DNA of 64,000 nt from Dichetophora obliterata (taxonomy: Eukaryota; Arthropoda; Insecta; Diptera; Sciomyzidae), in contig OY986438.1 of NCBI GenBank assembly GCA_963920525.1, forward strand, positions 127,533,420-127,597,419, read 5' to 3'. Shown in pieces: positions 46,201 to 55,245 of the stretch. Made by a program: the position numbers and the translations under genes. The notes under the pieces were generated by a model that saw only the letters and a program-made list of their open reading frames with translations, made no database searches and had not been told where the DNA came from. Positions within the stretch are counted from its first letter, which is position 1; every line of letters starts with the position of its first letter.

Positions 46201-46265
46201 TAAATAAAATATTAAAGGAGAGAAACTTCAGTAGTTCCGAACCTCCTTGCTTAAGGAGGACGTAG
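43242..46265 (+). CDS. R1-like retrotransposon ORF2: AP endonuclease and reverse transcriptase
   Basis: The 1007-residue product cuts the target DNA and reverse-transcribes the element RNA onto it. Residues about 1-220 are the apurinic-like endonuclease: QINLGRG, SEPY near residue 34, GGDFNSKSTEW near 120, IDITF near 168 and LSDHQY near 196. The RT spans about 420-700: KSPGPDGIPNEVIK, SSYRPLCMLDSLGKLLEYV, QHGFRKGKSTVDAI, TLDVKNAFNTVKW, AGVPQGSVLGPFLWN, GYADDIALVV (near 641) and YLGVQLDDKLSF. A C-terminal CDSCAALEEDAKHILFEC motif near 926 is the CCHC-type zinc finger of R1-like elements. There is no RNase H domain, unlike the LINE at 35989-37796. All catalytic residues that I can place are present. 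The ATG overlaps the ORF1 stop by four bases. Confidence 0.97.
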   Translation: MITKFLQINLGRGREAQDLMIQKATEINADILLISEPYRNPPSQVWYEDKNHCAAIMVRNRRLIISEVDESNAGFVYVTVGKIRVYSCYFSPNIDFNLFAEALNILDVSIRSSKYKVIIGGDFNSKSTEWNSKKMDKKGTTVCEMVASLGLTIFNIGDKLTFRRGTGGSIIDITFGTTNLYNENMNWIVLEDLTLSDHQYISFNIDERPNMSVEDANFPRWNVRKLDDKKLSDYITRAKDRNMDNQSENINVENVENAAESLTKILTKACNVAMPRAQKYNNKRPVYWWNAKIRELRAKCLAARRASTRNYDNQLLTVEYKTARKTLRTAIKESKKRCWTELCNEIDSDPWGKPYKIVMKKLGSIKPIPGIKEPVWATTIVETLFPFDEDGLKREPNYQVEGFIPLNVDDITHACSKLKIGKSPGPDGIPNEVIKVVCEIWPDLLLEVFNSCLINGIFPAKWKIQKLVLLRKGNKPLNEPSSYRPLCMLDSLGKLLEYVMLKRLEECIDDLGGLSPMQHGFRKGKSTVDAISAVCNKAIQAKTTGEYCSIITLDVKNAFNTVKWKVVLQAFRNRRLDNYLFNIVSDYLDNRILIYETENGIKEHQITAGVPQGSVLGPFLWNVMYDGLLNLELQEGAKLIGYADDIALVVNQRTAELIEIVVNDSLCRCNRWLRRNGLKLAVPKTEAILVTDRRVFKIPKIRLQDREIPFKRSLCYLGVQLDDKLSFGQHVVNIRDKALRTAASLARIMPNCGGPRPQMRKLINSVVHSQLLYAAPTFVRALNLKNNMRELQKAQRVSALRIISAYRTVSTSAALVLAGLPPIDLLILEREEIYTQTKLISWANTNTQERKKKISEIKINARDNVVTKWQERWNQNMNGSWTYSLIPNIKVWLERRHGSMGYFLTQAMTNHGSFNKYLHRFKLKEISSCDSCAALEEDAKHILFECEKWLEERRALNDMLGVTLTEENLLNEMLKSEHAWTLCKRHINKILKERNFSSSEPPCLRRT

Positions 46266-46393
46266 GAATCTTACGAAATCAAACCCCCGTCCTGATGAAA
46301 TGCTGACGCGGTTCCGGGGTGGAGCTGGTGGAGTATCGTGGGGCCACTAGATGATAGCGCGCTATCACTACGTCCAAAAAAAAAAAAAAAAAA

Positions 46394-46712
46394 CTATACT
46401 ATACTATACTATACTATACTATACTATACTATACTATACTATACTATACTATACTATACTATACTATACTATACTATACTATACTATACTATACTATACT
46501 ATACTATACTATACTATACTATACTATACTATACTATACTATACTATACTATACTATACTATACTATACTATACTATACTATACTATACTATACTATACT
46601 ATACTATACTATACTATACTATACTATACTATACTATACTATACTATACTATACTATACTATACTATACTATACTATACTATACTATACTATACTATACT
46701 ATACTATACTAT
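46394..46712. repeat. (CTATA)n pentanucleotide array, right block
   Basis: About 64 units over 319 bp, pure until the last unit (CTATTCTTTACTATAAT marks the edge). It starts directly after the A run of the retrotransposon. The open frames with ILYYT repeats (46338-46776) are this array translated and are not genes. Confidence 0.98.
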
Positions 46713-47501
46713 TCTTTACTATAATTTTACATCTACCACTCTTTTCGTGCTCAATCTACCACTATTTAAACAATAAGTGACAACACTGCTCTTGATTACA
46801 TTTATATGCAAGTGGAACTCTTTGGTGTGCATTTCATAGACTTACAACGTAATGCAACTACGTGACAATCACAGATGCAAATCGTGATAAATGACAATCA
46901 TCACAAAGGCTGCCTCCATTAGCTTTTACTATTGTTTTTTTTTTTCTTTGCAAAACAAGAATAATTTCATCGTATCTACGTGAGATGCAAATAAATGGAA
47001 TATTAATGATACATACGTATCAATAGACAGCAGTTATTACTATCCTTCATGAGTTGAAAATTTCTTATTTTTTTTATAATATTTATAATAAAAAATCGAT
47101 AAATGCGGTTTTTATACTCAACATCGTGTTAAACGCAAGAAATATAAGATGGAGATGGTTGCATTATACAATTATTGCATCTATTATATTTTTATGTGCA
47201 ATTTTAAAGTTATTTAAGCATAAATGCAAGACTCTTTCATGTTCCACCATAAAAGCTTAATGTTAATATTTTAAACGAAATATTAATATTATATCTGCTT
47301 GCGATAAAATTATCATATCTTCAAATCAAGATAATGTTCGAAAATACAATCACCACTTTTACTGTATTCGTAAATGGTTTGTTCTTGGTGTCAATTTAAT
47401 AAAAACTCTGTATTGTATTATACCGAAAAGATCTGTGTTAGAAGCTTTTGTTCTGTAAGAATAATTTAAAAGATAACAAAACAAATTTGCAAAAGAATCC
47501 T
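46713..47501. other. AT-rich non-coding sequence
   Basis: I find no gene or repeat here apart from the edge of the pentanucleotide array. Confidence 0.5.
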
Positions 47502-47504
47502 TAA

Positions 47505-47968
47505 AGGTCCAATTATAATAGAAGTAACGTAATGTGGTCTAATTTCAAATGAGCAGTGTGTTCTTTCGCTTATTGTTTCAGACAATACTTTCTTTTACAA
47601 GTGATTATAATAAACGTAACGTAATGTAACGGGACGTAAAGATCCGTTGAATTTCGATTTATACGTTACTTTACATTACGTCTGTTCAAAAAACAACTAA
47701 ACATTGAGGTTAGATTCGACTATTGCGTTTTTTTCTATTGTTGAACTACGCTTTTTGTTGAGTTTTCGTCTTTAATGTGATAGTTCTGTATATCCACAGC
47801 TATGGATGACGAAGTTTTAATTGAACTTGTACGGGAACGTGCAATTATTTACGACAAACAACTGCTACTGCCTATTATAATTGCTACAACGTTCTCACAT
47901 TACGTCCCGTCCCGATGACAGTTGACAATATTTCGTTACTTTATATTACGTCTATTGTAATTCAACCT
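47505..47968. mobile_element. 464-bp Harbinger-like MITE with a MADF remnant
   Basis: The ends are AGGTCCAATTATAATAGA and TCTATTGTAATTCAACCT (imperfect terminal inverted repeats), flanked by TAA (47502-47504, 47969-47971). Subterminal ACGTAATGTAACGGGACGTAA and CATTACGTCCCGT also pair in inverted orientation. The centre carries the start of a MADF-type reading frame (next entry). This suggests internal deletion of an autonomous PIF/Harbinger-type element, which usually encodes a MADF/Myb-like DNA-binding partner. Confidence 0.75.
47802..47918 (+). pseudogene. Truncated MADF-domain start
   Basis: The 38-codon frame opens MDDEVLIELVRERAIIYDKQ, which matches the usual opening of MADF domains (L-I-x-x-V-x-x-R-P/A-x-I-Y-D). 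The downstream half of the domain (aromatic and Trp-containing helices) is missing, and the frame runs into the inverted subterminal repeat and ends TGA. A possible acceptor, TATCCACAG, lies 3 nt before the ATG. It is too short to fold as a MADF domain. Confidence 0.7.
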
Positions 47969-47971
47969 TAA

Positions 47972-48455
47972 AAGAGTGTGGCTTTACGTTGTATGGAAAA
48001 AATATAGGTTTCTCTATAAACTTGACAGATTTTAAAAATTGCAAAAAATTTTTTTCCAGTAATTAATTACGTTCGTCTGATTTAAAATTTTTCATTTGAA
48101 AAATTCTCACACACAGCAAAAAACGAACGATAAGATCGTATTTTCGAATCGTAAATCGATTGCGAACGAATTTTTCCGCACCCTGATTTTAAAGTATGTT
48201 TAAAGTAGGTTTAAAGTATGCATAAACATTGAAACATGCACACAAAGTTGATAATATTTCTAATTGATAATTTAATTTGCTACTCGTCGAACTACACAAC
48301 ACACGGAAAGGTTATCGTCGCTGAGCTGACTGACGATTAAACAGCTAAATTAATACTAGCTTATTCAATATCAACATAATAATAAAGATGCGAGAACGTC
48401 TTATTTAGTCACAGAGTAAAAGTCAAACAAAAATTAAGTCTGACAGCGGAAATAT
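47972..48455. other. Possible upstream region of the small-ORF pair
   Basis: No gene is evident. Sequence around 48407-48430 (TTAGTCACAGAGTAAAAGTC) has the look of a dipteran initiator plus 5' leader, which would place the first downstream ATG at 48456. A short frame ATGCGAGAACGTCTTATTTAG lies at about 48388. Confidence 0.3.
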
Positions 48456-48572
48456 ATGTTCGCTTTTAGTAATCCAAAGCATTTAAAGAAAACTCGGGAA
48501 CTTAAAGAAATCATTGCCGGTGGTGAAACTATTTTTGACATTAAGGGCTATACGCAACACTCGGATACCTAA
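48456..48572 (+). CDS. Small ORF 1 of a possible bicistronic transcript
   Basis: The 38-residue product MFAFSNPKHLKKTRELKEII... is basic in its first half, ends IFDIKGYTQHSDT and has no membrane segment. Composition is not AT-driven like the chance frames nearby. It ends 56 nt upstream of the next ORF on the same strand, the arrangement of bicistronic microprotein mRNAs in flies. A TTTTAG inside its fifth-sixth codons could instead be a splice acceptor, making this the last part of a longer protein. The GGETIFDI segment faintly recalls the C-terminus of SMIM4-like mitochondrial microproteins, a weak idea only. Function unknown. Confidence 0.4.
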   Translation: MFAFSNPKHLKKTRELKEIIAGGETIFDIKGYTQHSDT

Positions 48573-48628
48573 AAATTCAATTGTGCTTATGAATGTGTTG
48601 TCTGTTTAACATTACCTTAACTTAGAGC

Positions 48629-48862
48629 ATGCCCAATAATTTAGAGCCACAGGAGCAGGATGCAAATTGGCGACAGATCATCGCTATTTCGTCGATTGTA
48701 TTTGCCTTAGCTTTAGTGGCTGGCGCCATGTACTTGCATTTAAAGGAAAAACAAGATATAAGGCTTCCACAACAGTATCCACCGCCCCGTAAGATTTTTA
48801 AGATTGATCTATTCAAAGATCTATTGAGTGAGACGCTTAATTTCAAAAGCAAAATAAACTAG
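48629..48862 (+). CDS. Small single-pass membrane protein, 77 aa
   Basis: The product opens MPNNLEPQEQDANWRQ, has one clear transmembrane segment (about residues 17-38: IIAISSIVFALALVAGAMYL), then a basic, Pro-rich tail (LPQQYPPPRKIFKIDLFKDL). This topology and size fit small mitochondrial inner-membrane assembly proteins such as the Brawnin-like partner in the Drosophila sloth1/sloth2 bicistronic gene. I cannot confirm homology by eye. The ATG is preceded by AGAGC, and AAATAAA overlaps the stop region (48850-48860) as a possible weak polyadenylation signal. It has the most protein-like frame among the unassigned short ORFs. A near-full-length antisense frame exists, so caution is needed. Confidence 0.5.
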   Translation: MPNNLEPQEQDANWRQIIAISSIVFALALVAGAMYLHLKEKQDIRLPQQYPPPRKIFKIDLFKDLLSETLNFKSKIN

Positions 48863-48977
48863 AAAGACACTATCTTCGACTGGGTCGAAGTTCAAATATC
48901 CCCAGAGTCGTGTTTAGTATATTGCAATTTTTAAATGTGGCATTATTTTGATGACATCACCTATTACAAGTCGGGTT

Positions 48978-49427
48978 TTTACCAGGGTTCAGAATATTCA
49001 CACACCTTCACTCACAAACATTTGCTTGAAGCACACAACACACAATTTTATTTTCATTTCCTTTTTGTGTGTAACGGAGTTGGCGTGTTGTTAATCATCC
49101 AACATGAATTCTTCGTTTTAATATTTGCTTGTGCGTCACAAACAAACTCAAACAAAGATCGATCTCAACAATTCTCTGTGTTTCAGTTTTACACCTATGT
49201 TTGAGTCAAAATTTTCATGTTGGAGAATTCAAGCCATTTGTGAAAATCAAAACAAAGACAATTTTTCCAACATGAACAACTAGTGTTTGCAAAATTGTCT
49301 TTGTTTGTGTCGGTCTTTAAGAGAAAAATATATGCAATGACTGGTTTTTTTGCTATGCATAAATCGATCACTACCGTCGTGTAACGTAAAAAACAAATGC
49401 TTTTCTGGTTGCTGTGCAGCGTATTGA
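48978..49427 (+). repeat. Dispersed repeat R, copy A (uninterrupted)
   Basis: It is colinear in reverse with 53718-56723. Shared blocks, in order, are ACCAGGGTTCAGAAT, AATTTTATTTTCATTTCCTT, GGAGTTGGCGTGTTG, CAACATGAATTCTTCGTTTT, ACAAAGATCGATCTCAACAA, GCAAAATTGTCTTTG, TATGCATAAATCGATCACTAC and TGGTTGCTGTGCAGCGTATTG. Its intactness defines the empty sites of the elements inserted in copy B. Short frames inside (48935-49204, 49280-49471) are not genes. Confidence 0.85.
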
Positions 49428-50892
49428 AATTTTTGAAATTTCGGCGTGTCAGTTATAGTGTCAGCCGTCAAATCGTTTTTTTAAATTTCGCATGTTTGGA
49501 TTTTTGAAGATTTTTTTTCGTAAAAATACCCAAACTTCAAATTTACAAAATGTTACACTTCTAGTAAAAAAATTTCATAACGACCAAGTTATGTTTTAAA
49601 TTTCAGTTTTTCAGAAAACATTTCAACAGCATTTCATTGCAATTTTTTCAAAATTGAATTTTTAAGATTTTTTTTTTACTACAACAAGAAAAAAGGACAT
49701 TTTTTCAAAAAACTGAAATATCACAACTCTAGCTATTTTAATCTGATTGTTATGTTTTACAGCTCATTTTTAGGGACAATTAAATAACAAACGAAGTGCA
49801 TACCAGTTTTAGGCACAAAATAAGGTTTTATGTGCAAACAATCGAGTAATATGTAAAAAGTAAAAAAAAAATGTTCATTTTTTTTCAATTTCAAATTTAA
49901 ATCGCTTTGATGGTAGGGTAAATAATTTCCGATTACTACAATTTGATCTTTTTATTGTTTTTACATCAAAAGGAACGATTTTTCAGCCATCCATCTTAAG
50001 AAAAGTATTTAATATGCATATGTATTTAAATCGCTATATCTGGGGTTGTGTTATTCCGATTAAGTTCGTTTTGAGCCTGGTAGATAGATATTTAGTTGTT
50101 TTTTAATTATATTGTAAAATGTATTTTTGTATGATTTAAAATAAATTTATAAAAATTTAATTAACTTTTTTGACAGCCCAAATGAACGCGGCATAAATTT
50201 TTACAAAATACTAAATTCTCAAAAGAATGGAGCGATTTTTTATAGGTTTTATATAAATTTTTGTTCACCGCGCATTTTATGTGTGTATTAGACTGTAAAA
50301 AAATAACTTTATTAATTTTTTGTACAGGTCAAGGGCTCATATAATTTATAAAGGTGCAAAAACACACTTTAATGTCATTTACCTTGATCACGGGCAAAAA
50401 TAACCGTTTTCATCGAATTTTTTGAACATTTAGTTTAAATCGTAAAAAATTTACTGTACAATTAAAGAACAAAAAATTATCTATCCAACAGGTAAAAACA
50501 AAAACTAAATTGGAATAGAACAACCTCAGATATAGCGGTTGAAGCAATACAGACATTGAAAAAATTTTGCCATTGTTCACAACTTTGACTAAAGTTGATT
50601 TGCTACCGCAAACTTAAGTTGATTTCAAATCTGAGTACGAACTCAGATTCAGCGACCAATTTTACATGAGGATAGAACTATTTTGTAATTTTCGGGTAGT
50701 TTTACTGCCAGTATGAAAATTCATAAATTGGAACTCATCCAGTTTATATAAAGTGTGGTTTGGTTTTTTTAGTTTTACTATTTTTATGCAAGTACCTTTC
50801 ACACCAGTGGGGGCACGGAGATTCAGCAGCAAAGAAGGATTTGACTATATCTACTGTATATTTATTTTTATTAAATAACGAAATAAAAAAAA
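49428..50892. other. 1.5 kb AT-rich sequence without recognised genes
   Basis: Nothing is supported on either strand. It is AT-rich with many poly-T and poly-A runs. Confidence 0.5.
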
Positions 50893-51520
50893 GGCACAGT
50901 TTCGATAGTATCGTAAGTACAGACGTAGAATTCCTTTTTATACAGTAATAGAGAAAAATTCTTGTTTTTTTATTTGTATTTTTCAAAACTATTTTAAAGC
51001 GTTTCATCTTCTAAATAAAAATTATTCAAAAACAAACTTGTTGCTGTTGTCCTTCTTCAAACTTACTAAAAAGCTCACAATTAAATTCATGTTAAGATTT
51101 GTTTTGTTTTATAAAAACTTTTAGTTTGATAAATATATTATGTATGTTAATGCTCGTTACTACAGGAAAAATAAATAATTCAAATTTTTCAGATATTTAT
51201 TTCCATTAATTAAACGTAACTTTGTATTACATTTCGTAGAAACCAACATAAAAAATTAACAACAAATTCATCACTAAAAATATCAAACGAAAACTTTTTA
51301 TAAAACAAAAAAAATTTTTACATGAATTTAATTGTGAGATTTTTAGATTAAGTAAGTTTAAAGAAGGCAACAACAAATTTGTTTTTGAATAATTTTTATT
51401 TAGAAGATGAAATGTTTTTAAATAGTTTTGAAAAATATAAATGAAAAAACAGAATTTTTCTCTATTACTATATAAAAAGGAATTCTACGTCTATACTTAC
51501 GATACTATCGAAACTGTGCC
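50893..51520. mobile_element. Foldback element, 628 bp with ~200-bp arms
   Basis: GGCACAGTTTCGATAGTATC at the left end is exactly complementary to GATACTATCGAAACTGTGCC at the right. The arms continue for about 200 bp (AAGTACAGACGTAGAATTCC, TTTTTATTTGTATTTTTC, TTAATTCATGT on one side and complements on the other) around a ~220-bp centre. No ORF. The left neighbour GGCACGGAGATTCAGC does not belong to it. Confidence 0.88.
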
Positions 51521-51534
51521 TTGTTTTATAAAGT

Positions 51535-51905
51535 GTTTTCTAAATGACCTTGTTATTTATTATGTTGATTTTATATGATTTAAATACAAATTTTAAATGT
51601 TTGACAGTTCAAATAATGCTTGATTTTAAATACAAATTCTAGTTGTTTGATAGTTTAAAATCGTTTATTGAGCTTAAGGTCAAAGTTAGAACAATTAATT
51701 GTACTAACGAATCTTTCCAAAGAAACAGCAACAACAACAACTCTAGTGCGCGCTTGCACGGGCATCACAAAGATTTCTGATGAAGAATTTAGCACGGCCG
51801 AAATTGCAATAAAATCAGCTAGTGATTTTTTCCTTTTTATATCAAAAACTATGTTGTTGTTGTTGTTTCTTTGGAAGGATTCGTTAGTACAATTAATTGT
51901 TCTTT
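51535..51905. mobile_element. Palindromic foldback element, family P, copy 2
   Basis: The left arm and loop match copy 1 (GTTTGACAGTTCAAATAATG, TTCTAGTTGTTTGATAGTTT, CGGCCGAAATTGCAATAAAA), but the right arm stops shortly after TTAGTACAATTAATTGTTCT. A 26-bp segment with AGTGCGCGCTTGCACGGGCA in the loop is unique to this copy. The 115-residue frame here is repeat sequence. Confidence 0.85.
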
Positions 51906-52133
51906 TTTTATATTTATCAAGATTCGAATTTAAATTTATGTCATATTCGCTTGATGCGTCGTTTATTCTTGTCTTTTTTCCCTCTCTTTTTCACCCGTTT
52001 GCCAAAAAACTTTGAAATATGCATTGAATCAGTTGAGTTGTCGTTTATTGTTTAATTTATTGTTGCAACTTAATAAAAACTATTTTAAAAAAAGGTTACA
52101 ATTGTTTAACAACAAATAAAATTAATATACAAC

Positions 52134-52551
52134 TTAAAGTTTTCTATATGACCTTGTTATTTATTATGTTGATTTTCTTTGATTTAAATTCTAAATGTTT
52201 GATAGTTTAAATGATTCTTGATTTTAAATACAAATTCTAGTTGTTTGATAGTTTAAAATCGTTTATTGAGCCCTAAGTCAGGTAAGAACAATTAACAGCT
52301 CTAACTATTTAATCAACAGATAACTAATTGATCAGCTAGTGATGTTGTCCTTTTCATATTGAAAATGTTGTTGTTGTTGTTTCTTTGGAAAAAATTCGTT
52401 CGAGCAATTATTTGTTCTAACCTGACCTAAACCTCAATTTTATTTGCAATTTCAAGGACTGTAAAGTATCAAACAACTAGTATTTGTATCTAAAATCAAG
52501 AATGATTTAAACTATTAAACATTTAGAATTGTATTAAATCATAGAAAATCA
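52134..52551. mobile_element. Palindromic foldback element, family P, copy 3
   Basis: Both arms are present but more diverged than in copy 1. The element is flanked by TTAATATACAACTTAA-like sequence (about 52117-52132 and 52554-52569), a possible long target duplication. If true that argues for an RNA-mediated or unusual insertion mode. If it is part of the arm, the ends are wrong. Confidence 0.8.
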
Positions 52552-52579
52552 ACATTAATATACAACTTAATAAATGGTA

Positions 52580-53717
52580 CGCTTATATGAAACACACATT
52601 GCGTAGTTTGCTGCAACGAAACGGTCCGCTTCAGTGCTTTTAAAAGTGCACACCGTTTTCAACCGAGCCGATTGGCTATCTGGGAAACAAAAAAAAGGAA
52701 CGCAACTGATGTGTATTTATATATGTATGTTTTACATACATATTAATAAAAAACAACAACAACAACAACAAAAGCAGCACAACAACGAACGACGTGATTA
52801 TGAACCAAACAAGCAAACACAACAACCTTAAAAACAGCTAATGCAGCTAAGCAGCTTCTGCATTTCTCATACGAATATGTGAATTTTTCATCTTCTTAGA
52901 TTTTTCTATTTTATTAGATATTCGTTTTATTCCCTCTAAAACTGATATTTTGGGATTTTTTTTTTCTTTGTACGATGAATATTAAAGGCTGTAGATATAG
53001 CCCAAAGTGTCAAATATCACTTTGAAAAAATTCGTGAAAATGACCCCCATACAAACCTCGCTGTAAGACGTAATTCTACGTCAAAAAATTTGATTCCATA
53101 CCTATGGTGTTTATGCAAATTTTCTAATCTTATATGTACTGTATATTGACTCCCAGAATATGCTTGTCTTGCCGACTGGTAACGTCAATTTTTAAAGAAA
53201 TCATTTTGTTGTAGCAATTTCCGCTATTGCTCTTTTTATCCGTTGGCTGGAATCACGAAGCATAGCCCATATATTTCTTGAGTTCATTGTTGTGTCAAAC
53301 TTTTCTTCATAGGGCTTTATTATTTCTTTAAAAATTTCTTTATCGCCAAAAAGACGAAGCGGCAAATTTTTTTTTGATCTAATCCTATACAACATCTTGT
53401 AAAATATGCTCTGTTTAAGATTGTGTTTAATTTAATAACTGCGGATTTTTTCTCTACATTCTCGAGATGCGTTCCAACTAAATTCGAAACACTTTGCACT
53501 TAGCTAGTTCTTTTCAAGTTTTCAAAGTTTCAAAGCGTCAACGGGACAAGTACATTTGTTTGTTTCTTAATTAAAAGTCGCTTATTTTTTATAACAAAAC
53601 TTTGTCTTTGCATTGCTTTTCATTGAAATATTTGTAACTGCCACTATTTATCGCAAAATATTTTATAATTGACACCGCAAAATATTTTATAATTGCTACA
53701 TTTGGCCAAATACCAGT
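52580..53717. other. Non-coding sequence, nothing recognised
   Basis: A (CAA)n-rich tract lies at about 52753-52770. The 65-residue frame through it and the 64-residue minus-strand frame at 53201-53395 match no family I know. Confidence 0.45.
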
Positions 53718-54333
53718 TCAATACGCTGCACAGCAACCAGAACAGCATTTGTTTTTTACGTCACAAGACGGTACCCTGCCAACATTTTGAAGTGTCTTTC
53801 ATCGTCCAACGCCAAATGCGTAACGTGTAAGTCATTTCCGTACGTTAATTGGAAGATAGTTGTGCCGTTATGCAAAAAATAAACAACAAAACAAAGTAAG
53901 TCATCGAAAGTTAAGTCGCAGTAACTGCGAAATGAAGTTCGATGAAAAAAAAAGATGAAAAAAAAAAACCAGAATAGAACATAGAACTTGTTGATATATG
54001 TTTGTCTGTAAGTTCGATTAGTTCGTTTTGTGTTCTGCAGTTGGTGGTTAGTGATAAAGTGCGATTTTGTTTTTTAATTGTTAAAATTAATTGTTTCGTG
54101 TTTTTTCGTTTGTTTATTATTTCATTTGAAATAATATTAATAACTCCACATTTCAGAATGAGTGAATTGTCAGCAAAGGCAATTAAATTTAAAAGTAAAA
54201 GAGAAGCATCTCTTTTTCTTTGCTTACATTAAATGTCTTTACTTAAATATGAATTTGTATAATTGCAACAAATTTCGTTTTAGAAAAATATCATACATCG
54301 CGTTGGAGGAAAGGATTTTGCTTCATTCCTTAA

Positions 54334-55245
54334 GCCTGGTTTTCACTAGGTCAGTTTTCAATGACAAATGTTGTCAAACTAATGGAAACGTATTGTCATT
54401 TACATTTCTTGTCATATAAAACCACTGATAATCATATAAAATCACAAACAAGTGAGAACAGATAGAATTTTGCTTGTCAATCAATATATTGTTGTATGAC
54501 AAGAAAAATCGAAATGCCAACATGTTGGCATTTTGTGTCAGTTGTTGCCTGCAAAAAATTTTGTTTTAAATTTTTTTTCGTTTCACTGCTGGCAAAGTTT
54601 TTGAAATATTGTTATTTTAGTTGATTTAAAAGGAAAGTGCACTTAAACAGGTATTATTGCAGTGGCCGGTGTTGCTTCAAGGGGATTTATCGCAGGAGGT
54701 ATTTTCGGGACTCGCGGAGTCGTTGGAGTCGCTTTGCCAAGAATTGGTCCACTTTTGCTGCTTCCAATATGTGATAAGGATGAGGGAAATCACTTGCGTT
54801 CGCCTTGTCAGCAGCTTGTCCAGTTGGGTGGAGCAAGACGTAGACAGGCTGCTGGCGGAGCAACTACATCGGCGCGAATCTAGAACACATATCTTGCGAT
54901 AGAACGTGGATAGAACCAACACTGGCTACTGTGATAATCTTTATTTTAGTGCACTTTTGCTATAAATCTAATAAAATTAACAGTATTTTATAAATTTCAC
55001 CACAAGGAAACATTTTTAATCAATCTCAAATATAAAACATCAGCTGTTGTTGATGAAAAAATCACAACTGAAAAAAACGATGACATTTCACAAATAACAT
55101 CGAAAGTGTAAACAGTATGACAATCAATTGACACATAAATGCAACGTAAGTCTTTGGCATTCGAATTTATGTCAGTTTTTAGGTTTGACATCATCAATGA
55201 CATCAGTTATTGTTGTCATTGAAAGTGACTTAGTGAAAACCAGGC
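54334..55245. mobile_element. 912-bp element with TTAA (or TWA) target, nested
   Basis: GCCTGGTTTTCACTAGGTCA at the left and TGACTTAGTGAAAACCAGGC at the right are near-perfect complements, with the inverted match continuing as CAATGACAA-TTGTCATTG. TTAA is present on both sides (54330-54333, 55246-55249). A GC-richer patch at 54656-54905 is open in more than one frame and looks like residual coding sequence, but I do not recognise it. Confidence 0.85.
54656..54905 (+). other. GC-rich coding-like patch inside the nested element
   Basis: This 250-bp island is open in two plus-strand frames and one minus-strand frame (73-81 residues). One frame reads Gly/Arg-rich (LGGARRRQAAGGATTSARI), another is acidic-hydrophobic. 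Its composition differs sharply from the AT-rich rest of the element, so it may be the remnant of the parental element's transposase or partner gene. No family is recognised and the true frame is undecided. Confidence 0.3.

Larger units (their letters stand above)
41220..46393 (+). mobile_element. Full-length R1-clade-like non-LTR retrotransposon
   Basis: The element is about 5.17 kb: a ~625-bp 5' UTR, ORF1 (41845-43245), ORF2 (43242-46265), a short 3' UTR and a terminal A run of about 17-18. Both ORFs are open from end to end, so it may still be active. It interrupts a pure (CTATA)n array, with repeat in the same phase and orientation on both sides, indicating insertion into, or preference for, this microsatellite. 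R1-clade relatives (Waldo, Mino and others) are known to target simple repeats. The 5' UTR has a GGATACC/GGTATCC hairpin (41343-41367), and the 3' UTR has a perfect 14-bp palindrome GATAGCGCGCTATC (46353-46366). Confidence 0.95.

Noticed and set aside
43505..46201. Minus-strand frames of 60-106 residues across the R1-like element
   Set aside because: They are antisense shadows of ORF2, which has complete endonuclease and RT motifs.
46338..46776. Open frames of 128 and 141 residues made of ILYYT repeats
   Set aside because: They are the (CTATA)n array translated. A 5-bp unit without a stop stays open in all frames, so openness says nothing about coding.
51668..52015. 115-residue frame as a gene
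   Set aside because: It lies in the loop and arm of foldback copy 2; the corresponding frame is not kept in copies 1 and 3.
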